A stretch of DNA of 64,000 nt from Clostridiales bacterium (GCA_022508285.1 JAFLVN010000005.1:43035-107034); one strand, 5' to 3'; counted from the stretch's first letter, positions 25,074 to 33,679 are shown. Made by a program: numbers and translations. The notes: a model not told the origin generated them from the sequence alone.

Positions 25074-25955
25074 TTAATCCAAGATTTCTTTGAGATCGGC
25101 GGGAACTTCTTCGTCCTTTTCTTCCTTTTCGGACCTGTGCGGGGTTTTGAACTTGAGTGCGGAAACGGGGAAGTCGTGATAGGTGAATATATCCTTTTCT
25201 TTGTCGTCGATGCGCACACGCACTTCCATTTTGAGCATATTTACGTTTACCACCGTGCCTTTGCCGTCGGGCGTGGTAACTTCCGAACCGATCTTGGGCA
25301 TCTTTTTGCAGGCTTCGGCGTAGTAGTCGTTTTCGTAGGAAAGACAGCACATAAGCCTTCCGCAGAGACCGGAAATTTTTCCGGGATTTAAAGAAAGCCC
25401 CTGATTTTTAGCCATTTTGATGGAAACTTTTTTAAATTCGGGCATACAGCTTGCGCAACAGCACTCCCTTCCGCAGGGCGCAAGTCCGCCTATCATCTTT
25501 ATCTCGTCGCGTATGCCCACCTGTCTGAGCTCGATGCGCATTTTGAATACCTGCGATAATTCCTTTACAAGCTCCCTGAAGTCCACCCGCTGGGGTGCGG
25601 AATAATAGAACACCGCCTTTGCGCCGTCGAAGGTAAATTCGCAGTCGATGAGCTTCATATCGAGATTGTGCTTTTCAATCTTTTCGGCGACAATCTTTAA
25701 CGCTTCATCCTTCTTTTCGAGATTTTTGCGGTGAATTTCCTTATCCTTGGCGCTCGCTATGCGCATTATGGGCTTTAACGGGGAAACAAGCTTACTGTCT
25801 TCAACCTCGGCAAAGGGAATTACGACTGTTGCGTATTCCACCCCTCGGGAGGTTTCGACTATTACCCCCATGCCCTCTTTATATCTGTCCTTGCCGGGGG
25901 CAAAGTAGTAGACCTTGCCGCCCTCTTTAAAAACTACCCCTGTAATTTTAGCCAT
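25074..25955 (-). CDS. ricT: RicT/YaaT (PSP1-domain) protein
   Basis: The 293-residue PSP1-domain protein belongs to the RicT/YaaT family. In Bacillus RicT works with RicA and RicF in RNA processing and Spo0A activation and can carry Fe-S clusters. Cys-rich features are CGRECCCASCMPEFKKV near residue 155 and GLCGRLMCCLSYENDYY near 195. The C-terminal 35 residues are charged and variable. Its start overlaps the end of holB by 22 bases, as in Bacillus. Confidence 0.92.
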   Translation of the reverse strand: MAKITGVVFKEGGKVYYFAPGKDRYKEGMGVIVETSRGVEYATVVIPFAEVEDSKLVSPLKPIMRIASAKDKEIHRKNLEKKDEALKIVAEKIEKHNLDMKLIDCEFTFDGAKAVFYYSAPQRVDFRELVKELSQVFKMRIELRQVGIRDEIKMIGGLAPCGRECCCASCMPEFKKVSIKMAKNQGLSLNPGKISGLCGRLMCCLSYENDYYAEACKKMPKIGSEVTTPDGKGTVVNVNMLKMEVRVRIDDKEKDIFTYHDFPVSALKFKTPHRSEKEEKDEEVPADLKEILD

Positions 25956-26842
25956 TTGTCGTTCTCCCTGACGACTTTAAGCATAAAGTCGTGCAAAAGC
26001 CCCTGAAAATATGCGTTGAACTTTAAGTCGGCGTTAGCCTTAGTCAGCTCTTCAAGGGCGAATAGTATTGTGTGTTTTTGCAGGAATTTGTTGAGTTCCC
26101 CACCCTCTGTGAGTGCGGAAAAATATATATTCTGCATCTCGGAGAGAAGCTCCTGCTTATACTTTATCTCTCCGTATTTTTTAACGGCGTCGAAAATTGC
26201 CGATACTTTATTGACCGAGCAGATAGCATTTGCCGCCTCTCTCACTTCTTTGAACCAGCCGCCCGAAACCATGTTCTGAGCCGCACCCAAAATTCCGTTG
26301 CAGCTCTTTGCGGCGGCAAGATTATCGGGGTTTGCGCCCTGCCTTTCGAGCGCTTCATATACCTCGTTTACCGTAAATGGCGGAACTTCGAGCATTTTCA
26401 CCCGGGATACAACCGTATCCAATACGGGTGCAAGGGTTGTGACGCCCAAAAGGAAATATATGCCGGAAAGCGGCTCTTCCAAAGTTTTTAAAAGCTTGTT
26501 TTGGACGAGCGCACTCGCACCCTCGAAGCCTACAATTATATACAGCTTTTTGTCGCCCTCGACGGGTCGCAGGGCGCTGTCTTCGATAATTTCGGAAATG
26601 CCGTCGACGGAAATTTTTTTGCCCTCGGCGGGATACACGATGAGGTCGGAATAGCTTTCGCTCTCTATGCGTGCGGCAAGTGCGCCGTCCGCCCCGAAGA
26701 ATTCCTTGGCGAAAATTTTAAGCGCAGTGCGTAAGTTGAGCGTGTCGGCAAAGTGCAGCATATATGCGTGCGAAAGCCTGCCCGAAGCTCTGTCCGCCGA
26801 AAAAATTTTATATGCGGTTGTGCTCTTTAAAAGTTTTTCCAC
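25934..26842 (-). CDS. holB: DNA polymerase III delta' subunit (clamp loader)
   Basis: The 302-residue AAA-fold protein is part of the clamp loader. Recognisable stretches are RLSHAYMLHF near residue 22, DGISEIIEDSALRPVEGDKK near 80-100 and NKLLKTLEEPLSGIYFLLG near 114. It lacks a Walker A and the four-Cys zinc module. Loss of these is known for some delta' proteins, so the assignment also uses context: it lies between tmk and ricT as in Bacillus. It loads the dnaN-encoded clamp. Confidence 0.85.
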   Translation of the reverse strand: MEKLLKSTTAYKIFSADRASGRLSHAYMLHFADTLNLRTALKIFAKEFFGADGALAARIESESYSDLIVYPAEGKKISVDGISEIIEDSALRPVEGDKKLYIIVGFEGASALVQNKLLKTLEEPLSGIYFLLGVTTLAPVLDTVVSRVKMLEVPPFTVNEVYEALERQGANPDNLAAAKSCNGILGAAQNMVSGGWFKEVREAANAICSVNKVSAIFDAVKKYGEIKYKQELLSEMQNIYFSALTEGGELNKFLQKHTILFALEELTKANADLKFNAYFQGLLHDFMLKVVRENDKWLKLQG

Positions 26843-26844
26843 TC

Positions 26845-27468
26845 TTACTTTATAATATCTTTTGCTTTAAGCAATTCTTTTATGTTTTCCGCAGTTTCAA
26901 ACTTCGTTCCGCTGCAATCTACGGCTACAAAGCGGGGATACTCTTTTTGCAATTTTTTATAACCTTCGTACACTCTTTGGTGAAATTCCAGACCCATTTT
27001 CTCCATTCTGTCAGAAAGATCTGCGCCGTGCTTTCTTGCAAAGGCGTCTTGGGGCGAGATATCCAAAAATACGGTTAAATCGGGCGGGTACTTTTCGAGT
27101 GCGAAGGAATTTATTTTTTTTATGAATTCCGCTCCGAGACCTCTGGCATAGCCCTGATAGGCGAACGAGGAGTCGACATATCTGTCGCAGATAACAAGTT
27201 TACCTGCCGAAAGTGCGGGCTCGACCACCTCTTTTAAGTGCTGCAACCGTGCGGCGGCGTAAAGGAGCGCTTCGCACTCGTCGCACATTTCGGTGTAGCT
27301 GCCGTTTAAAATTATTTTTCTTATGTCCTCGGCAATGGGACTTCCGCCCGGCTCTCGGGTCATTATAAAGTCAACGCCCGTCTCCATTAAATATTCGCCG
27401 AGGAAGCGTAGCTGTGTGCTCTTGCCCGAGCCCTCGCAGCCCTCGAAGGTTACAAACTTGCCCCTCAT
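26845..27468 (-). CDS. tmk: Thymidylate kinase
   Basis: The 207-residue kinase makes dTDP from dTMP. The P-loop is FEGCEGSGKSTQ (residues 8-19), the DR motif is ICDRYVDSSFAYQGYARG near residue 93, and the LID follows PPDLTVFLDISP. It overlaps the upstream decarboxylase gene by four bases and ends two bases before holB. Confidence 0.96.
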   Translation of the reverse strand: MRGKFVTFEGCEGSGKSTQLRFLGEYLMETGVDFIMTREPGGSPIAEDIRKIILNGSYTEMCDECEALLYAAARLQHLKEVVEPALSAGKLVICDRYVDSSFAYQGYARGLGAEFIKKINSFALEKYPPDLTVFLDISPQDAFARKHGADLSDRMEKMGLEFHQRVYEGYKKLQKEYPRFVAVDCSGTKFETAENIKELLKAKDIIK

Positions 27469-28802
27469 TTTTTAACCGCCTTTATCTTGCCTCCCGAAAG
27501 CCCGTAGGTTTTACCGCTTTGTAAGGTACGGACGGCGGCGTCGGTTATAACTTCGCCCGCGACGCACACGGGTATGCAGGGCGGGGTGAGACCTGCGTTC
27601 TGAGCGCACATTCTGCCGACCGCCTCTTCAAGAGGAACCCACTCGGAGGGCTTATTTAAAGCATACTGAAAGCTGTACGTACGGTTGGCGGGGGAGATAG
27701 CTATGCGTGGTCTATATGTGCCCGCCAGCTTTTTGTTTGATAAAACAGATTTAAGCGCCTTGATAAGACCCTTTATATCGCCCGCCGCAACCGACGGCGA
27801 AAGATAGAAAAGCACGTACCTGCCATCCGAAAGCTCGCAATATATGTTGCGTTTTTCCAGCTCTTTTGCGACTCTGTCGGCGGATATCTTATAGGGTGCG
27901 CAGTCTACCGCAACCTTGGTCCAGTCGGCGGAAGGGTACAGCGTTATTTTCTTTTCCTCTCTTATGATTTTTGCGGCGTCCTTTGCCTCGGCGCACAAGT
28001 TCGTTTTGTTGGCAAGTTGCTTTACGCCGTATTCAACCGATGCCATTACAGGATAGCTCGGCGAAGTCGTGCGGAAGAGGGAGAGCCCCTCCTCGGCATC
28101 GGCAATCAAGTCGGTGTCGCTGATATTCAGAATTGCGCCCTGAGTTAAAGTTGAAAGCGATTTATGTGCGCCGTCAACCCAAATATCGGCGTACACCCCA
28201 GCATATCCCTGCCTTTCGGGCTCGAATGCGAGGTGCGAGCCGTGCGCACCGTCTACCATTAAAATGCGGTTATTTCTCTTTAATATTTCGGCGTACTCCT
28301 TAAGCGGAGCAATATTTCCGTAGTAGTCGGGGCTGGTTACTATGAGTCCCGCCACGGTAGAATCGTTAACTATGAGGCGTGTGATAACTTCCGTTTCGGG
28401 CGGTTCTATTACGCCGTTCTCCGTTTTTCCCTGCACGACTACGGGCTCGAGCCCCAAAATTCTGCAAGCATTCCACACGCTCTGGTGGCAGTTGCGGGGA
28501 ACAATTACTTTTGTGCCCCGCTTGGAGGCGGCGTACAGCATAGCGAACACCCCGAGCGACGAGCCGTCGGTTAAGATATACGAGCTTGCCGCACCCAGAA
28601 TGGAAGCGATATCCCGCTGAGCCTCGGCTATTACTCCGTCGGGGCAGGCAAGGTTATCAGAATAGCTGAGCTCGGTGACATCCATACCGGCAACAGGGAA
28701 CAGCTTTGCAAATTCACCCCGTGCCTTGTGTCCGGGCATATGGAACGCCCTTCCCGCTTTTGAGTACTTTTTGAGTTGATTGTAGATTAAATATTCATAC
28801 AT
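27465..28802 (-). CDS. Orn/Lys/Arg decarboxylase-family PLP enzyme
   Basis: The 445-residue enzyme belongs to the fold-type I Orn/Lys/Arg decarboxylases (YaaO/SpeA-like). The N-terminus has FHMPGHKARGEF, the PLP His/Ser region is GSSLGVFAML and NCHQSVWNACRI, and the Schiff-base Lys is in VDGAHKSLSTLTQ near residue 212. Arginine or lysine could be the substrate, feeding polyamine synthesis; the sequence does not decide. It opens the tmk-holB-ricT operon as yaaO does in Bacillus. The homologues of yaaQ and yaaR are absent. Confidence 0.9.
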   Translation of the reverse strand: MYEYLIYNQLKKYSKAGRAFHMPGHKARGEFAKLFPVAGMDVTELSYSDNLACPDGVIAEAQRDIASILGAASSYILTDGSSLGVFAMLYAASKRGTKVIVPRNCHQSVWNACRILGLEPVVVQGKTENGVIEPPETEVITRLIVNDSTVAGLIVTSPDYYGNIAPLKEYAEILKRNNRILMVDGAHGSHLAFEPERQGYAGVYADIWVDGAHKSLSTLTQGAILNISDTDLIADAEEGLSLFRTTSPSYPVMASVEYGVKQLANKTNLCAEAKDAAKIIREEKKITLYPSADWTKVAVDCAPYKISADRVAKELEKRNIYCELSDGRYVLFYLSPSVAAGDIKGLIKALKSVLSNKKLAGTYRPRIAISPANRTYSFQYALNKPSEWVPLEEAVGRMCAQNAGLTPPCIPVCVAGEVITDAAVRTLQSGKTYGLSGGKIKAVKK

Positions 28803-28863
28803 ATTTTAAAACCGATAAATAAGAATTTTAAACTTCGGAAATATGATTACCCGTTGCTCCGTT

Positions 28864-28996
28864 CTTTGCAACTGCGGAGAAGCGAGCAAGACAAGGAGTG
28901 CGAGGAAAACCTGAGGGAGTTTACTAAAACGTAAATGACTGAAGGTTGCCACAGCGCGACGCCGTATTGCGACGCTTATACGCAGTTGGCGGCAGC
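28864..28996 (-). repeat. 130-bp stop-codon repeat, copy 3
   Basis: It begins TTTGCAACTGCGGAGAAGCG on the plus strand, has AGCAAGACAAGG and CGTATTGCG, and ends CGCAGTTGGCGGCAGC directly against the lysS stop codon at 28997. Confidence 0.8.
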
Positions 28997-30511
28997 TTAC
29001 TTTTTGGGTTTCATTGTGGGGAATAATAAAACATCTCTAATAGTGGGGCTGTCGGTGAGCAGCATTACAAGCCTGTCCACACCGAAGCCGAGTCCGCCCG
29101 TGGGGGGCATGCCGTATTCGAGAGCCGTTATAAACTCCTCGTCTACCTGAGCGTTGCAGTTGGGCTCCTGACGTCTCTTTTCCTCAACCTGCTTTACAAA
29201 GCGCTGTTTTTGGTCGATGGGGTCGTTCAACTCCGAGAAAGCGTTGCCGAACTCGTGTCCGCAGATGAAATATTCGAAGCGTTGCGTGAATAAGGGGTCG
29301 TTCTCCTTGCGCTTTGCAAGGGGGGAGTTCTCCACGGGATAGTCGTAAATAAACGTGGGCTGAACGAGCTTGTCCTCCACGAATGCGTCGAACAGAGCTA
29401 TAAGCACGTGACCTTTTGTGGCGGTCTCGCCCTCTTTGACCTCGGCATGCAGAGCCTTGGCGCACGCACGTGCCTCTTCGTCGCTTTTCCACGAATCGTA
29501 GTCTGCTCCGCAGTATTTCTTTACTGCCTCTTTCATAGTGAGACGGGCAAAGGGCGAACCGAAGTCGATTTCCGTGCCCTGATAATTTATTTTATCGGTG
29601 CCGCATACCTTGCGGGCAACCGTTCTGTACATGTCTTCGACAAGCTCCATCATGTCGAAGTAGTCGGCGTACGACTGATACACTTCGATAGTCGTGAACT
29701 CGGGGTTGTGGAAGGCGTCCATGCCCTCGTTGCGGAAAATTCTGCCCACCTCGTACACCCTTTCAAGTCCGCCGACTATGCACCTTTTTAAGTACAGCTC
29801 TGTTTCTATTCTCAAATACATGTCGATATCGAGGGCGTTGTGACGGGTTTTGAAGGGGCGAGCCGCCGCACCTATTTCAAGTGTGGTTAAAACGGGGGTA
29901 TCCACTTCGAGAAAGCCCCTGCTATCGAGGAAAGAGCGAAGCTCCTTTAAAATCTGCGAACGCTTCACAAAGGCGTTTTTGACCTCGGGGTTCACAATGA
30001 GGTCGAGGTCTCGCTGGCGGTAGCGTATGTCGGGGTCTTTTAAGCCGTGCTGCTTTTCGGGCAGGGGGCGAAGGCACTTCGACAGCATTTCGATATGCGT
30101 GCAGTGCACGGAAATTTCACCCGTCTGAGTTTTGAAAACAAAACCTTTAAGTCCGACGATGTCGCCCAAATCGTAGTCCTTTTTAAAGGCGGCGTAATCT
30201 TCCTCGCCCACGTCGTCGCGCTTGACGTAAATCTGAATGAGCCCTGCGCCGTCCTGTATGTGCGAAAATGACGCCTTGCCCATAATTCTTCTGGACATGA
30301 GCCTGCCGGCAAGCGACACTTCCTTGCCCTCGAGCTTTTCGAAGTTTTCCTTGACGTCAGCCGAGCTGTGGGTAACGTTATATTTTACTTTGACAAAGGG
30401 GTTGTTGCCCTCGTCGGACAGTTTTTGCAGTTTTTCGCGGCGGATTACCGCCTGTTCTGCGAGGCGTTCAGCCTCTTCCGCTTCGGTGAGCGGCGTATTA
30501 TTCTCTTGCAT
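28997..30511 (-). CDS. lysS: Lysyl-tRNA synthetase, class II
   Basis: The 504-residue enzyme charges tRNA-Lys. The N-terminal OB fold (SLAGRLMSRRIMGKASFSHI) binds the anticodon. Class II motif 1 is in the SRGFLEVDTPVL region, motif 2 is VYEVGRIFRNEGMDAFHNPE, and motif 3 is PTGGLGFGVDRLVMLLTD. It lies nine bases after greA, a classic Firmicutes pair. Confidence 0.97.
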   Translation of the reverse strand: MQENNTPLTEAEEAERLAEQAVIRREKLQKLSDEGNNPFVKVKYNVTHSSADVKENFEKLEGKEVSLAGRLMSRRIMGKASFSHIQDGAGLIQIYVKRDDVGEEDYAAFKKDYDLGDIVGLKGFVFKTQTGEISVHCTHIEMLSKCLRPLPEKQHGLKDPDIRYRQRDLDLIVNPEVKNAFVKRSQILKELRSFLDSRGFLEVDTPVLTTLEIGAAARPFKTRHNALDIDMYLRIETELYLKRCIVGGLERVYEVGRIFRNEGMDAFHNPEFTTIEVYQSYADYFDMMELVEDMYRTVARKVCGTDKINYQGTEIDFGSPFARLTMKEAVKKYCGADYDSWKSDEEARACAKALHAEVKEGETATKGHVLIALFDAFVEDKLVQPTFIYDYPVENSPLAKRKENDPLFTQRFEYFICGHEFGNAFSELNDPIDQKQRFVKQVEEKRRQEPNCNAQVDEEFITALEYGMPPTGGLGFGVDRLVMLLTDSPTIRDVLLFPTMKPKK

Positions 30512-30520
30512 AAAAAATCC

Positions 30521-30991
30521 TTACTTGATAGCCGTAATTTTAAGGGTATACGTAGAGCCGTCGGGGCACTTTACTTCAGCCTTGTCGCCCACCTTCTTTC
30601 TCAAAAGAGCTGCGCCCATGGGGGATTCGACGGAAATTTTGCCCGTCATAACGTCCACTTCGGTGACGGAAGTGATGGTGTACACTTCCTCCTCGCCGAG
30701 GTCTTCGTCGTAGACGGTGACTACGCTGCCAAGGTGCACGTAGCTCGTATCGGTGACTTCCTCTCGGATGTCGGCGTTTTTGATTTTATACTCTATTTCG
30801 GCAATCTTGCCCTCGTTGGAACGCTGCTCCTCACGAGCGGCGTCGTACTCGGCGTTCTCCGAAAGGTCGCCGTGGCTCCTTGCCTCGGCAATGCGTTCGA
30901 TGATTTCGGGACGCTTAACTTTTACGAGGTACTCGAGCTCCTTTTTTAAATCCTCGTAATTCTTTTTGGTCATGACTATGAGTTCCGCCAT
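30521..30991 (-). CDS. greA: Transcription elongation factor GreA
   Basis: The 156-residue factor rescues backtracked RNA polymerase. The N-terminal coiled coil is residues 1-75 and carries the acidic tip (LSENAEYDAAREEQ); the C-terminal FKBP-like domain follows (SPMGAALLRKKVGDKAEV). An AGAGG site precedes the ATG. A promoter and a terminator-like hairpin precede the gene. Confidence 0.97.
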   Translation of the reverse strand: MAELIVMTKKNYEDLKKELEYLVKVKRPEIIERIAEARSHGDLSENAEYDAAREEQRSNEGKIAEIEYKIKNADIREEVTDTSYVHLGSVVTVYDEDLGEEEVYTITSVTEVDVMTGKISVESPMGAALLRKKVGDKAEVKCPDGSTYTLKITAIK

Positions 30992-31018
30992 TTTTTACCT
31001 CTGATAAAAAGATATAAA

Positions 31019-31055
31019 CAAAAGTGATTCCGAATATGCCGGAATCACGCTTTTG
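31019..31055 (-). terminator. Terminator-like hairpin in the greA leader
   Basis: GTGATTCCG (31024-31032) pairs with CGGAATCAC (31040-31048), extended by AAAA/TTTT. On the minus strand it is followed by TTTTGTTTAT. It lies between the greA promoter and the greA start, so it can act as an attenuator as well as ending the upstream aminotransferase transcript. Confidence 0.8.
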
Positions 31056-31065
31056 TTGCAACTTT

Positions 31066-31094
31066 ATTATATAATTTAGCTTTTTATTTGTCAA
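31066..31094 (-). promoter_or_regulatory. greA-lysS promoter
   Basis: On the minus strand TTGACA (31089-31094) and TATAAT (31066-31071) are both perfect and spaced by 17 bases. Transcription should start near 31059, just before the hairpin. Confidence 0.85.
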
Positions 31095-31121
31095 CGGATA
31101 TAGCGCCGCAGACAAAAATTT

Positions 31122-32297
31122 TTACTTGCCGCCTCGGGAATTTACAAACGTTGTTATGCGATTTACTGCCTCTTTCAATTGACTCATAGAAGTTGCATAG
31201 CTGCACCTTATAAAGTTTTTACCCGCCGAACCGAATGCCCCGCCGGGAACTACGGCAACTTTATGCTCCTGCAAAAGACCGTTTGCAAACTCCTCGCCGT
31301 CCATGCCTGTGGACTCAACAGAGGCGAAAATGTAGAACGCACCCTTGGGCATAAAGCAGGATAATCCCAGCGCATTTAAAGAATTTGCAAGGAACCTGCC
31401 CCTCTTTTCATACTCGTCACGCATATCCGCAACGACGGAGAAGCCGTCTTCGAAGCCTTCCTTTAAGGCAACTATCGCCGCACGCTGGCTTATCTGGGGA
31501 GCACACATTATCACGTACTGGTGTATTTTAAGCATGGCGTTGTCGATATCTTCGGGAGCACACACGAAGCCCACACGCCATCCCGTCATCGCAAACGCCT
31601 TGGAAAATCCGCTTATATATACCGTTCTTTCAGCCATATTCGGGAGGGAAGCAAATGAAAAATGTTTGCCCTCGTAGGTGAGTTCGCCGTAGATTTCGTC
31701 GGAGATAACCAAAATGTCGTGCTTAACGATTACGGGCACGATAGCTTCAAGTTGCTCCTTGGTCATAATTGCGCCAGTGGGGTTGTTGGGATAGGGCAAA
31801 ATTAGCGCCTTAGTGCGGGGGGTTATGCACTTTTCAAGCATTTCGGGAGTCAAGATGAAGTCGTTTTCCGCAGTACACTTTACGGGTACGGGGGTGCCGC
31901 CGGAAAGAATTACCGTAGGCGAATATGACACGTAAGAGGGCTCGGGCACGAGAATTTCATCGCCCGGTGTGCAGATTGCCCGAAGGGATAAATCTATCGC
32001 CTCGCTCGCCCCCACCGTGATTATGATGCGCTCGGGAGGGTAGTTTACGTTAAAACGCTCCATTAAATATTTGCTTATAAGCTCGCGAAGCTCGGGCAAA
32101 CCTCTGTTGCCCGTATACTGCGTGATGCCGTGGTGCAGACTGCGGATTGCGCCCTCGCATACGTTCCACGGAGTGATAAAATCGGGCTCGCCCACGCCGA
32201 GGGAGATTGCACCCGGCATAGTCTGCACTATATCAAAAAATTTTCGTATTCCGCTGGGCGGTATTGCCGCCACTTGGGGATTGACAAAGTTCTTCAT
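31122..32297 (-). CDS. Class I/II aminotransferase (PLP)
   Basis: The 391-residue enzyme is a fold-type I aspartate-aminotransferase-family protein. The PLP Lys is in SGFSKAFAMTGWRVGFV near residue 233; NNPTGAIM and SDEIYGELTYEG are also present. The N-terminus ISLGVGEPDFITPW is typical of PatA/AspC-like enzymes. The amino-acid substrate is not resolved. It follows the Lrp-type regulator by 33 bases, probably as one operon. Confidence 0.93.
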   Translation of the reverse strand: MKNFVNPQVAAIPPSGIRKFFDIVQTMPGAISLGVGEPDFITPWNVCEGAIRSLHHGITQYTGNRGLPELRELISKYLMERFNVNYPPERIIITVGASEAIDLSLRAICTPGDEILVPEPSYVSYSPTVILSGGTPVPVKCTAENDFILTPEMLEKCITPRTKALILPYPNNPTGAIMTKEQLEAIVPVIVKHDILVISDEIYGELTYEGKHFSFASLPNMAERTVYISGFSKAFAMTGWRVGFVCAPEDIDNAMLKIHQYVIMCAPQISQRAAIVALKEGFEDGFSVVADMRDEYEKRGRFLANSLNALGLSCFMPKGAFYIFASVESTGMDGEEFANGLLQEHKVAVVPGGAFGSAGKNFIRCSYATSMSQLKEAVNRITTFVNSRGGK

Positions 32298-32330
32298 AAA
32301 AAATTCCTTTTGCGCAAATTGCGTTGCAAA

Positions 32331-32822
32331 TTACTCATGCACGGACAGTCTTTCGCCGTTTGCCTTATCCGTCATATTGACGCCTTCAACCTTGTACTTC
32401 TTTAAAATGAAGTGCGTGGTGGTGGCGATAACGTTGTTATACGTGGATATCTTTTCTGCTATAAAGCGGGAGACCGTGCGCATAGACTTGCCGTGAACGA
32501 TAACCATAAGGTCGATTGCGCCGCTCATGAGATATAAGTCCTTTACTTCGCTATGCACGGCTATCTCTTTTGCCAGAGCTTCGAAGCCGTGTCCGCGCAT
32601 GGGAGTAACCTTTACCTCCACGAGCGCCTCTACTTCTTCCTCTTCCTCGTCGTCGGAGTTGATAATCGCCGTGTACCTTACGATTGTGCCGTTCTCTTCG
32701 AGGGCGTGCATGCGCTTTTTAACCTCGTCCTCGGGAAGTCCCGTGGCGGCGGCAATATTTTTGGGTGTGAGACGGGAGTCCTCTTTTAACAGTTCAAGTA
32801 TACTTTTATCGGCTTTATTCAT
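32331..32822 (-). CDS. Lrp/AsnC-family transcriptional regulator
   Basis: The 163-residue product has an N-terminal winged HTH (LLKEDSRLTPKNIAAATGLP) and a C-terminal RAM domain (EALVEVKVTPMRGHGFEALA) that usually senses an amino acid. The last 15 residues are charged. It is first in an operon with the aminotransferase and probably controls it. Confidence 0.92.
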   Translation of the reverse strand: MNKADKSILELLKEDSRLTPKNIAAATGLPEDEVKKRMHALEENGTIVRYTAIINSDDEEEEEVEALVEVKVTPMRGHGFEALAKEIAVHSEVKDLYLMSGAIDLMVIVHGKSMRTVSRFIAEKISTYNNVIATTTHFILKKYKVEGVNMTDKANGERLSVHE

Positions 32823-32852
32823 AGATATGCCTTCCTTTAATTTAATAATTCA

Positions 32853-32881
32853 ATTATAACTTTTTTGGATATATTTGTCAA
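32853..32881 (-). promoter_or_regulatory. Lrp-aminotransferase operon promoter
   Basis: On the minus strand TTGACA (32876-32881) and TATAAT (32853-32858) are spaced by 17 bases. Confidence 0.85.
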
Positions 32882-32898
32882 TATGTTTAAAAAATCGA

Positions 32899-32928
32899 TT
32901 GCCTTGCTCGGCAATGATTTTGTATAAT
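32899..32928 (+). promoter_or_regulatory. Promoter of the 86-residue gene
   Basis: TTGCCT (32899-32904) and TATAAT (32923-32928) are spaced by 18 bases. Confidence 0.65.
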
Positions 32929-32934
32929 TAGTGT

Positions 32935-33000
32935 ACGGGTTGGGGGGTATAGACCGTTGTTTTGCCCGTAAAAATGTATCTGTTGAGGTTGGATACCCGT
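32935..33000 (+). ncRNA. Possible structured 5' leader with alternative pairings
   Basis: Between promoter and start codon lies a GT-rich leader of about 66 bases. ACGGG at its start can pair either with CCCGT in TTTTGCCCGT or with ACCCGT that directly touches the ATG. The second pairing would sequester the start region next to GAGGTTGG. This is compatible with a cis-acting switch, but no known riboswitch motif is recognised. Confidence 0.3.
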
Positions 33001-33001
33001 A

Positions 33002-33262
33002 ATGTTCAGAATTTGGGCGAAAGTTATCAAGGGTGAAAAAATAATAAACCAGCTTACTTACGAGCGTGACGACAAGTTTACCTACTCGGAGTTTTTTACT
33101 TACCTCACGGATATATGCGAGGGATTGGATATTCCGACGCCCATACTTTTAAAGACGCACATATTCAACTATGCAAAATTCAGCACAGTGCGCTTTTTGC
33201 CGAGGGACTTTGCCGAAACGCCCGACTTTGACAAGCTGGTGCTTGATAACCTTATAAGATGA
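33002..33262 (+). CDS. Conserved small hypothetical protein
   Basis: The 86-residue soluble product begins MFRIWAKVIKGEKIINQLTY and ends in a charged C-terminus (AETPDFDKLVLDNLIR). Similar short proteins starting with (M)xRIWxKxxK occur in Clostridia, without known function. It has its own promoter, a GAGG ribosome binding site and a terminator, so it is a real gene. Confidence 0.75.
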   Translation: MFRIWAKVIKGEKIINQLTYERDDKFTYSEFFTYLTDICEGLDIPTPILLKTHIFNYAKFSTVRFLPRDFAETPDFDKLVLDNLIR

Positions 33263-33273
33263 ATTAATTTTTT

Positions 33274-33302
33274 TAAAAGCCTCATACTTTCGGGTATGAG
33301 GC
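33274..33302 (+). terminator. Terminator of the 86-residue gene
   Basis: AAAGCCTCATAC pairs with GTATGAGGCTTT around TTTCGG, followed by CTTG. Its right arm contains the ATG of the next reading frame at 33296. Confidence 0.85.
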
Positions 33303-33505
33303 TTTCTTGTAATTTATGTATATTAATACTCGTTATTTTAGGTATATGCGGGGGTGTATTTGCCTTTTCGGGCTTTAACCTCCTATTATTTTTATGCTTT
33401 TACAACACTGTAATTTACCGCAGCATTCTCGCCATAGGGCTTGTTTCCGCCCTGTTTACGGTGTACGCTTTGCTGGTATTTAAACCGTTCAGGGGGTTGA
33501 AATAG
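33296..33505 (+). CDS. Small DUF378-like membrane protein, start uncertain
   Basis: The 69-residue frame encodes two hydrophobic helices (about 6-30 and 42-63), resembling DUF378/YuzA-type small membrane proteins. No good ribosome binding site precedes the only in-frame ATG, which lies in the terminator arm of the upstream gene. No alternative start codon is evident. It may be a weakly expressed read-through gene or a decaying one. Confidence 0.45.
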   Translation: MRLSCNLCILILVILGICGGVFAFSGFNLLLFLCFYNTVIYRSILAIGLVSALFTVYALLVFKPFRGLK

Positions 33506-33547
33506 CCCCCTGCAATTATAAACTGCGGAGATAAGTTTCCCCCTGTT

Positions 33548-33679
33548 TTTATAGACCGCAGAGATGCAAGCAAGACGAGGCGAACGAGTATTTTGGAAGT
33601 GAGCGTACCAAAGCGTACGTGACCTGACAAAAGCGGAGTTCAACAAAGTATTGCGCCGCATATATGCGGTTGAAGCGGT
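33548..33679 (-). repeat. 130-bp stop-codon repeat, copy 4
   Basis: It begins TATAGACCGCAGAGATGCAA on the plus strand, has GCAAGACGAGGCGAACGAG, GAGCGTACC, GTACGTGACC, GCGGAGTTCAACA and AGTATTGCGCCGC, and ends ATATGCGGTTGAAGC. It abuts the stop codon of the minus-strand gene at 33680. Confidence 0.85.
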
